DNA from: Gammaproteobacteria bacterium
GTDB taxonomy: Bacteria; Pseudomonadota; Gammaproteobacteria; Steroidobacterales; Steroidobacteraceae
Length of the DNA stretch: 64,000 nucleotides
Direction of reading: 5' to 3'
Assembly: GCA_025355645.1 (NCBI GenBank)
Contig: JANXZG010000027.1
Span: 1-64,000, forward strand
Part shown: positions 57,733-64,000 of the stretch, piece after piece
How the letters are laid out: the number at the start of each line of letters is the position of its first letter
Position numbering within the stretch: the stretch's first letter is position 1
The notes under the pieces: generated by a model
The model's input: only the letters and a program-made list of their open reading frames with translations
What the model was told of the DNA's origin: nothing
Databases searched by the model: none
Translations under genes and position numbers: made by a program

Positions 57733-58242
57733 ATGACGAGCCCGATGTATACCAATTCAGTCCCCGTCTTCAAGCAATTTCTCATCGCATTGAAAGCCGT
57801 ACTGGCGCAGGCCACTGCACATGCCGCTTCCAAGTCAATAGACCCGGATGCACTATTGCAGGCACGCCTTTATCCGGACATGTTTCCGCTGGTCAAACAA
57901 GTGCATATTGCGGCCGATTTTGCGCGCGGGGTTACGGCACGCCTGGCTGGCGTTGACGTGCCCAACTATGAGGGCAAAGAGAAGAGCTTTGCCGATCTCG
58001 AAGCACTATTGGTCCGGACGCTGGAATTCCTGGATAGCGTGAAATCGGCACAGTTTGAGGGTAGCGAAACGAAAGAAATCGTACTGCGTCCTGGTACGCC
58101 TAAAGAGAAGAAGTTGAATGGCCAGTCCTATATGGCGAACTATGGCCTGCCGCAGTTCTTGTTTCATGTCACCACCGCCTACAACATTTTGCGTCACAAC
58201 GGCTTGGAAATTGGCAAGCGTGACTTTATGGGGGCGTTCTGA
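57733..58242 (+). CDS. DUF1993 family protein
   Basis: A soluble 169-residue protein with the family pattern: YTNSVPVFKQFLIALKAVLA at the N-terminus, LYPDMFPLVKQVHIAADFARG in the middle, and FLFHVTTAYNILRHNGLEIGKRDF near the end. This is the DinB-like four-helix bundle of DUF1993, of unknown biochemical role. It follows a divergent spacer after the DedA gene. The start has GAGGAACGAAC just upstream. Confidence 0.85.
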   Translation: MTSPMYTNSVPVFKQFLIALKAVLAQATAHAASKSIDPDALLQARLYPDMFPLVKQVHIAADFARGVTARLAGVDVPNYEGKEKSFADLEALLVRTLEFLDSVKSAQFEGSETKEIVLRPGTPKEKKLNGQSYMANYGLPQFLFHVTTAYNILRHNGLEIGKRDFMGAF

Positions 58243-58410
58243 GGTTGTCGTCCTAGGGCGCCGGGCAGCCGGTCGCTGAGGACGTCACTGTCGGGGTAGA
58301 ACTCGTGTTGGCCATAGCAATAGATCCTCGCTGGGAAGGTCACCCTTCGGCGGTTGGAATGCGAAAGTTGGTGAACAAGTGACGCCCATAAGGGCGCAGG
58401 GGAAGAGCCG

Positions 58411-59037
58411 ATGCCCGTAATTTTGGCCTTTGGCGATTCAAACACCTGGGGCTACGATCCCGGGACGGGCAACCGATTCCCGCCAGATGTTCGCTGGACC
58501 GGAGTCATGCAAGGCGAACTCGGGGCCTCATTCAAGGTGATCGAGGAAGGCCTGAATGGTCGCACTACGGTGCTCGATGATCCGCTCGAGCCGTATCGCA
58601 GCGGCCTTGCTTACTTGCCGCCCTGTTTGATGAGCCATGCTCCGCTTGATCTGGTGGTCCTTTCCCTTGGCTGCAACGATCTCAAGAAGCAGTTCTCCCG
58701 GTCTTCCGCCGAGATTGCGGCGGGCGTGGAGCAACTGGTAGTCATGAGCAGATCATATTCGGTCGGTCCCAATGGTCGACTGCCGGAAGTCATCCTGATC
58801 GCGCCACCCAGGTTAGCGAAGCTGACGGCGTTCGCAGAAATGTTTACGGGCGCGCAGGGCAAGTCGCGCGATCTCAGCGCGCAGTTTCGCGCGGTCGCGG
58901 CGGCGCATGGAACTGGCTTTATTGATGCCGGCGACCATATTCAGTGCTCACCATTGGACGGAATACATTATGAGGCTGCAGAGCACGCTAAACTTGGCCG
59001 AGTTGTGGCCGCTGCGGTCAAGGATCGGCTCCGGTAA
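58411..59037 (+). CDS. SGNH/GDSL hydrolase (arylesterase type)
   Basis: The 208-residue enzyme shows the four SGNH blocks: Ser in AFGDSNTWG (residue 9), Gly in EGLNGRTT, Asn in LGCNDLKKQF, and the Asp-His pair in SPLDGIHYE. No signal peptide is visible, so it should act in the cytoplasm. The length and block order fit the arylesterase/acyl-transferase branch. It has GGGGAAGAG upstream of the ATG. Substrate: short-chain acyl or acetyl esters, inferred from family. Confidence 0.87.
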   Translation: MPVILAFGDSNTWGYDPGTGNRFPPDVRWTGVMQGELGASFKVIEEGLNGRTTVLDDPLEPYRSGLAYLPPCLMSHAPLDLVVLSLGCNDLKKQFSRSSAEIAAGVEQLVVMSRSYSVGPNGRLPEVILIAPPRLAKLTAFAEMFTGAQGKSRDLSAQFRAVAAAHGTGFIDAGDHIQCSPLDGIHYEAAEHAKLGRVVAAAVKDRLR

Positions 59038-59232
59038 GGGCTACCACGTAGCCCCGATAGCCCGATAATACTCGGCGACGTGTTGCCTCGAGCTGGGCAG
59101 GCCCCTGCGATAAGCAGCGGTAAACGTTTATGATCGTCGTCATGCGCAACCAGTCCTGGCCCAGTAAACAGAAGTGCCGACGATTGCCATGGAACCTGTC
59201 CGCAAATACTCCGTTGTCGCAGGGGAATGCCC

Positions 59233-60300
59233 ATGCCTGAATCACGCTATCTGCAAGGCGCCTGTGCTTGGACCGGGGCGGATATTCGTAAGGATCACCG
59301 GTGGCTCAAGCAGGTCCCGGCAAACCTGCTGGACGAGCTTGATGCCGCGCTCGAAAAAGCCGCGGACCGCGATTGGCATGCCCTCACTGCTGACAATTTT
59401 GCCCTCCCCGGCGCTTCGGTGTTCCTGGATGAAGTGCGTGAAGAGCTGGAGAACGGGTCCGGCATGGTAAAAATATGCGGACTGGATGTGAGCCGTTATG
59501 GCCCGGAGCAACTTCGCCGCCTATGGTTTGGGCTAGGCTGTCATCTTGGCACCCCTATGTACCAGAACTGCCGCGGCGAAGTAATGCGCGATATCAGGGA
59601 CGAGGGCATGGGCGTTGGCGCCAAGCTTTATGGCGCTACCACTGACGCCTCCGGTAAACCGTTTCTATCCTCCGGCGCCCGCACGCTGTCGCCGGGACAG
59701 TTGCGCTTTCACACAGACCGTTGCGATGTTGTAGGGCTCCTCTGCCTGCGCCAAGCGGCCGAGGGTGGGGTCAGCAAGCTGGCCAGTAGTGCCACGGTCT
59801 ACAACGAAATGCTGAAGCGACGTCCCGATCTGCATGCGCTCCTCTGCAAGCCCATCCCGCGCAGCCGATTCGGTGAAGAGGCGGGCGGGGAACATGTAGC
59901 CTACGAACTGCCCGTCTTTGGCGTGCGCGACGGCAAGCTCACCAGCCATTTCTCGCTCACCTACATCGAGAACGCGCAGATGCTGCCGGGTGTGCGCAGG
60001 CTGACCGACGCAGAACACGAGGCGATCCAGATGCTGATGGATATCGCGCAGGAGGTCTGTTTCGAGATGCGCTTCGCGTCCGGGGACATGCAGTTGCTGA
60101 ACAACCACGTCATCTATCACGGCCGCACGGCGTTCAAGGACGATGTCAGCACGGGCCGGGATCGTCTGCTCATGCGCCTGTGGCTGTCCGTGCCCAATTC
60201 GCGCGCCTTGCCCCTGGATCATGCCGTACTCTGGGGTGATGTGGGTGGCGGGCGCCCGCATGGCGGTATCGCACAGCCGGCCACAGCGATCCTCGCCTGA
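59233..60300 (+). CDS. TauD/TfdA-family 2-oxoglutarate dioxygenase
   Basis: A protein of about 355 residues with the iron-binding His-Asp pair in RFHTDRCDVVG, the distal His in NNHVIYHGRTAF, and a basic LLMRLWLS that would bind 2-oxoglutarate. The second ATG (59233) has AGGGGAA at good spacing, so I use it rather than the ATG six bases upstream. Text such as VKICGLDVSRY and the NNHVIYHGR motif fit the taurine/carnitine-type (TauD/gamma-butyrobetaine hydroxylase) branch. Substrate unknown. A solute-binding protein gene follows after 90 bp, which may hint at a shared substrate. Confidence 0.82.
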   Translation: MPESRYLQGACAWTGADIRKDHRWLKQVPANLLDELDAALEKAADRDWHALTADNFALPGASVFLDEVREELENGSGMVKICGLDVSRYGPEQLRRLWFGLGCHLGTPMYQNCRGEVMRDIRDEGMGVGAKLYGATTDASGKPFLSSGARTLSPGQLRFHTDRCDVVGLLCLRQAAEGGVSKLASSATVYNEMLKRRPDLHALLCKPIPRSRFGEEAGGEHVAYELPVFGVRDGKLTSHFSLTYIENAQMLPGVRRLTDAEHEAIQMLMDIAQEVCFEMRFASGDMQLLNNHVIYHGRTAFKDDVSTGRDRLLMRLWLSVPNSRALPLDHAVLWGDVGGGRPHGGIAQPATAILA

Positions 60301-60390
60301 AGCACGTTACCAAATTCAGCGGGCGTGACTGGTTAATTTGCGCCTCGCCGCTCCGACAGGCATCTCGCCTTACGCGAACAGGAATCTTTC

Positions 60391-61263
60391 ATGGAGAAAC
60401 ATACGATCAAGGGCGCGGCGGGCACGGCAATTGGCATACCGATACTTTTCACGCTGTTGCTGAGCTTATTCGCAGAGAGCGTCTCAGCAACGCCGGACTA
60501 CGGCAACTGTGAGGTTTCAGGTCAGCGTGGATCGGTTAAGTTGCAGACCGTGATTCCGGGGGCGCTGTCGGTGCGGCCCGTTTTGCCCGCGCCAGGCTGG
60601 TGGAATGGCGACTCGCCAGACACGATCAAGGATGGATTTGAGTACTGCATGGCCGCCAATATGGCCTACCGTGCCGGGCTTGATCGCGTGATCGTCGTGA
60701 ACCGCTCCTTTGCGCAGGTCATCACGGGTCAGGCGACGGGATTCGACATTGCACTGAGCGAGATCACGATCACGGAAGAGCGCAAAAAAGTCGTGAATTT
60801 CACCGAGCCCTATTTCGACTCTGACCAGGGTATTTTGGTCAAGGCAGGCACCCATATTGACAAGGACAACATCAAGAATATGCGCCTGGCGGCCGAGCAG
60901 TCGACCACGACCCTGCAGTTCATCATGGACAGCATCAAGCCCACCGAACCTCCCAAGGTATTTGCCTCGGTCGCCGGCATGTACGCAGCCTTGGCTGCCG
61001 GCCAGGTGGATGCGGTGCTTTTTGATACGCCAAACGTCTTGACTCGCGCTAAGGAGTCCAATGGCCTGTTCAAGGTCGTGGGCCGATATGACATGGGCGA
61101 GAGGTGGGGCGGCATGGTCAACAAGGATTCGCCGAATCTCGCGGCATTTAACAAGCTGATCAAGGAATTGCGGACCGATGGCACTTTGGAGCGGCTCACA
61201 AATAAGTACCTGACCCCGAATCTGGGCATGGATCCGGCCAAGCTGCCGGTATTTACGCTCTGA
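60391..61263 (+). CDS. Periplasmic amino-acid-type (family 3) solute-binding protein
   Basis: This 290-residue exported protein has a signal peptide (ending SVSATP near 34) and the two-lobe pattern of family 3 binding proteins. FDIALSEITITEERKKVVNFTEPYF marks the hinge-binding motif, followed by LAAEQSTTTL and AALAAGQVDAVLFDTPN. These normally serve ABC importers of polar amino acids. No permease or ATPase lies beside it, so it may serve a distant transporter or a sensor. The spacing to the TauD-type gene suggests co-transcription. Confidence 0.85.
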   Translation: MEKHTIKGAAGTAIGIPILFTLLLSLFAESVSATPDYGNCEVSGQRGSVKLQTVIPGALSVRPVLPAPGWWNGDSPDTIKDGFEYCMAANMAYRAGLDRVIVVNRSFAQVITGQATGFDIALSEITITEERKKVVNFTEPYFDSDQGILVKAGTHIDKDNIKNMRLAAEQSTTTLQFIMDSIKPTEPPKVFASVAGMYAALAAGQVDAVLFDTPNVLTRAKESNGLFKVVGRYDMGERWGGMVNKDSPNLAAFNKLIKELRTDGTLERLTNKYLTPNLGMDPAKLPVFTL

Positions 61264-61306
61264 TAGAGCCTATTCCAAAGGAGAACGCGCTTGCTCCGCC
61301 CGGGTG

Positions 61307-62533
61307 CTATTTGAAGGTAAATAAACCGGCGTCGGGGCTTTTTTTACCCAATATTTCCGCAGTAACAAGCGTTGCCGCGAGCATCGAAAAGGTGATACCG
61401 TTTCCGCCGTAGCCCATCACCGCATAGCACTTCGGGAAGCCCGGAATCTGGCCGATAGTCGGCGTTCCGTTAGGGCTTGCGCCGAAACTACCAGTCCAGG
61501 AAGTCACGGCCCGGGAATCTACCTGCGGAAATAAACGGTGCAGCTTCGTTTCGAGACGCTTGGACTTCTTGGGTGACAACGCGTCGCGCTTTTTCGTATC
61601 CGCAAAGTCCTCGTCCTCTCCACCACAAATGACCCGCCCGTCGACCGTGCTGCGCACATAAAGGTATGGCTCCGAGGCTTCCCAGATGAGCGCCTTCTGC
61701 GGCCAGATGTTTTGCGGTTGCGGTCGGGTTGCGATGGCCCATGTGGACAGAATCTTATTGTTCGTCGCCGGAACTATTTTTGCAAGTTCGTATCCGGTGC
61801 AGAAGATGACATGGCGGGCACGGATGTTGATTCCATCGTTCGTGAGCAATGTAGTGCCGCGTCGGCTGCAGTCAATGTCGATGATGTCATGAGGCGCGTG
61901 AAAACGTGCTCCCGCGCTGATGGCGCTGCGAAGGAAACCGGCCGCTAATTCCACGGGATTGGCCTCTGCATTCCCGTGACTGAGCAACGCCGCCGCACGA
62001 TCGATTCCGAAATGGCGACCCAGCATCTTTCGATCCAGATATTCGCTGGAAAGACCAATGCGCTGTCTCTGTGCAACCTCTCGTTTCAGTCCATGTGCAT
62101 CTAGAACGTTGCCGGCGAGGTACAAGGAAGGCCGGCTCTTAAAATGTGCCTCGATGCCGAGTCGGTGTGTACGGGTTCGTAGTTCGTTGACCGCGTTTCT
62201 TGAGGCTAGCCACATCTTCTCCGCCTTACGCCGGCCGATGGAGGAGGCTAATTTCGTCAGCGGTGTATCCAGCTCAAACTGTAATAGCGCGGTGCTGGCC
62301 GCTGTCGATCCCAACAGCGCGGCGCGCCGGCGATCAACTATGAGGGGGCGTTTACCTGCGTCTGCAAGCGCTTGGGCTAACAGGGCGCCACTGATTCCCG
62401 CGCCGACGATCACTACCTCCGTGGTCAAGGAGCGACGCAATCGCGCGCCCCTTATGCTCGGCACGGCGTAATTAGCCCATACCGCATTGCCATCCCGAAG
62501 ATCACGCTTGCGCGTAAGGCCCATAGTGTTCAT
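61307..62533 (-). CDS. FAD-dependent oxidoreductase of the DAO family
   Basis: The 408-residue protein has the dinucleotide motif VVIVGAGISGALLAQALADAG (about 40-60), with an Asp-Arg pair (VDRRR) ending the beta-alpha-beta unit. The distal FAD motif GSFGASPNGTPTIGQIPG and MGYGGNGITFSMLAA close the protein, as in glycine/gamma-glutamylputrescine oxidase-like enzymes. It should oxidise a C-N bond of an amine or amino acid. No signal peptide is present. It is convergent with the solute-binding protein gene. Substrate unknown. Confidence 0.85.
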   Translation of the reverse strand: MNTMGLTRKRDLRDGNAVWANYAVPSIRGARLRRSLTTEVVIVGAGISGALLAQALADAGKRPLIVDRRRAALLGSTAASTALLQFELDTPLTKLASSIGRRKAEKMWLASRNAVNELRTRTHRLGIEAHFKSRPSLYLAGNVLDAHGLKREVAQRQRIGLSSEYLDRKMLGRHFGIDRAAALLSHGNAEANPVELAAGFLRSAISAGARFHAPHDIIDIDCSRRGTTLLTNDGINIRARHVIFCTGYELAKIVPATNNKILSTWAIATRPQPQNIWPQKALIWEASEPYLYVRSTVDGRVICGGEDEDFADTKKRDALSPKKSKRLETKLHRLFPQVDSRAVTSWTGSFGASPNGTPTIGQIPGFPKCYAVMGYGGNGITFSMLAATLVTAEILGKKSPDAGLFTFK

Positions 62534-62942
62534 CCAAAAAGAAACAGACGATTTTTTCTGAAAATTAACATTAAAGAAGCGCGGGGGCCGAGGCGCATGG
62601 ATACTTTAGAATAACGTCCGAAGAGATCTCCTTGCCCGCCGAAGCAAGGGATCGCGATGAGTATGCCCGAATCGGGTGTACCCAGGGTGCCCGTGCCCCG
62701 CGCATACGGACATGGCTTGCATGCCGGCCGAGGATCGACGGCCGTTATCCCCTTGGTAGGCCGGTATGATCTTACAGAGATGCTACCGCAAGCGCCGATT
62801 TGGCCTATGCATTGAAAGCCCTGGGTCAACCGATTCCCGGCGGTCGGCTCATATCCGCAGGATTAATCGATTTTTTCAAGGCCCGAATTGGTGCAAGATG
62901 CCCTTCGGAATACCCACTATATGGAATACCTGAAGAACTGCC
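62534..62942. other. 409-bp divergent intergenic region
   Basis: The region separates the oxidoreductase from the ParB-like gene. Open frames on the minus strand show no motif. It likely holds both promoters. No cloverleaf that would pass as a tRNA is seen. Confidence 0.35.
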
Positions 62943-63311
62943 ATGAAAAAAACAAAGGTGCGCTGGTTGGACGAACCCGCCAAGCATGATTACCCCGCTG
63001 CGCTTGCTTACCTGAACCTTGTGTTGCTGCCTCCGGATGCACAAAAGGCCGTTAAAAAATTAAAGCGCGCCAAAATGACCGTATTTGCCGCCAAGGATAT
63101 TTTCCGGGCGGCTGAAGTACCGATGCTTGCTCCCGACGACGGCGATGTCCAGAAGTGTCGGTCGCAAATAAAGCGCAAGCAGCCAATCTCTCCGGTCCTG
63201 CTCTGCAGAGATCCGCGGCTCGGAAAGGTAATCATCGCGGATGGTTATCACCGGCTGTGCGCCGTTTACATCTTCGATGAGTCCGCGGATATTCCCTGCA
63301 AGATCATTTAA
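62943..63311 (+). CDS. Small ParB/sulfiredoxin-fold-like protein
   Basis: The 122-residue protein ends in a segment (ISPVLLCRDPRLGKVIIADGY, then HRLCAVYIFDE and IPCKII) that follows the ParB/sulfiredoxin pattern, where an ADGxHR box replaces the usual DGxHR/GHRR. A basic helix region (QKAVKKLKRAKMTVFAAKDI) precedes it. I recall similar standalone proteins in soil proteobacteria without a known role. A partition function is unlikely, because no parA or DNA-binding helix-turn-helix is present. The start follows a CATGAAAAAAACAAAGG context without a strong ribosome site. Confidence 0.72.
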   Translation: MKKTKVRWLDEPAKHDYPAALAYLNLVLLPPDAQKAVKKLKRAKMTVFAAKDIFRAAEVPMLAPDDGDVQKCRSQIKRKQPISPVLLCRDPRLGKVIIADGYHRLCAVYIFDESADIPCKII

Positions 63312-63337
63312 ATTGCATCCACCGCGCTTTCAGGCAA

Positions 63338-63698
63338 TCACTGCGCCGCCGAAGCAAGGTACCCCGTCAGGGCGAGGCCCGCCACCGCGACACCCAGGTT
63401 TGCAATAAGCGCGAGGCTGCTAATTCGACCCGTGGGAATCTGGCACGGCGCCAATTTGCGCATGACGGTCCTAACAGAGAGGGTCGATGCGCAGGCCAGT
63501 ATCGATGAAAACACCATCGGCGCCATACCCTCCCAAAACGATGCTCCGTGCGCGGTGCGTGGGATCCATCAGCCGCAAGAACAGACCGAATTGTTCCATC
63601 ACCAACCCGAATCCCATCATGGCCAGGCAGGTCCGGTTCCACGCGAGCAGCGAGCGCTCAGCGGCGAAAAATATGCGCGGATTATCTGCATCGTCCAT
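63338..63698 (-). pseudogene. DUF202 membrane protein, frameshifted
   Basis: The first part (63698 to about 63527) reads FFAAERSLLAWNRTCLAMMG and FGLVMEQFGLFLRL, the conserved DUF202 start with its first membrane helix. After VLGG the frame goes astray (TAT GGC GCC) at the G-rich site 63527-63534. Dropping one G gives LGG-MAPMVFSSILACAS and continues to the natural end at 63338, with KLAPCQIPTGR and a second hydrophobic helix. The corrected protein has 119 residues, the usual family length. Function of DUF202 is unknown. As elsewhere in the window, a +1 in a G run could be a sequencing error. Confidence 0.75.
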
Positions 63699-63931
63699 AG
63701 CCGAACCTCAATGCTGCAGGATAAGCGCCGATGATGGTCCCGAACTCGGCGGAAGGAGAGGCACGAAATGAGGACCGGTTACGTCCGTATGCAATCAAAC
63801 GCCACCATAGCTGCGCTCTAATGCGTTCAGCCCGAAGCGCCGGTACGTGCGCTGACGAACTGAAAGATGCGAGGCGCCTTGGCTAGAATCCGTTCTTGGT
63901 AATAGGCAGCGTTGCTCCAAAAGGAATCAAT

Positions 63932-64000
63932 ATGATCAAGAAAACTTCATGGGCGATCTGGGAAGGTGGCATCAAGGACGGAGGTGGCAAAATCTCCACC
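63932..64000 (+). CDS. OsmC-family protein, 5' end only
   Basis: The gene starts at ATG 63932 with AAAGGA upstream and runs off the window. The 23 visible codons (MIKKTSWAIWEGGIKDGGGK) match the N-terminus of OsmC/Ohr-type hydroperoxide reductases, whose usual text is VWxGGLKDGKG. Identification rests on this short stretch. Confidence 0.6.
   Translation, partial: MIKKTSWAIWEGGIKDGGGKIST

Overview
The window looks like a chromosomal segment of a free-living Gram-negative proteobacterium. It is GC-rich, has four full-length TonB-dependent receptors (TBDRs) with the usual proteobacterial TonB-box context (EEIVVTA), and carries many exported hydrolases. Gene style (TBDR beside TPR-sulfotransferase, NagP-like MFS transporter, S9 peptidases, PQQ alcohol dehydrogenase) suggests a gammaproteobacterium of the Steroidobacter/Xanthomonas-like type. 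That placement is inference from gene content, because the window holds no rRNA or other taxonomic marker.

Region 1 (106-13550) is an amino-sugar locus. A ROK kinase and a ROK repressor on the minus strand face a TBDR, a GH2 exo-beta-D-glucosaminidase, a sulfotransferase, an FucP/NagP-type MFS transporter, a PIG-L deacetylase and glucosamine-6-P deaminase. Together they describe a deacetylate-first route from chitin/chitosan oligomers to fructose-6-P, resembling the archaeal chitin route rather than the usual NagA route.

Region 2 (14357-23279) is a co-directional set: amidohydrolase, TBDR, isochorismatase-like hydrolase, S9 peptidase and a sodium symporter of the NSS family. This looks like uptake and hydrolysis of peptide- or amide-like compounds. 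Region 3 (23550-32101) holds a PAP2 phosphatase, two adjacent sensor kinases without a separate regulator, a second S9 peptidase and a second amidohydrolase.

Region 4 (32456-54069) is a second nutrient-scavenging island. It contains two TBDRs, three CocE/NonD-type serine hydrolases (one frameshifted), a frameshifted PQQ alcohol dehydrogenase, a PhyH dioxygenase, a TPR-sulfotransferase and an M1 aminopeptidase. It is littered with gene remnants: the ends of a winged-helix/TPR regulator, a diheme cytochrome c with eroded heme sites, a TPR-sulfotransferase piece and the last codons of a TBDR. Region 5 (54371-64000) is mixed housekeeping and accessory: a frameshifted YdcZ-type transporter, an unknown secreted Cys-rich protein, DedA-rhodanese, DUF1993, a GDSL esterase, a TauD-type dioxygenase, a solute-binding protein, an FAD oxidoreductase, a ParB-like small protein, a frameshifted DUF202 protein and the start of an OsmC-type gene.

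Four genes carry single-base indels, mostly +1 in G/C runs, so either recent decay or homopolymer errors in the assembly must be considered. I found no rRNA, convincing tRNA, CRISPR array, integrase or intact insertion sequence.
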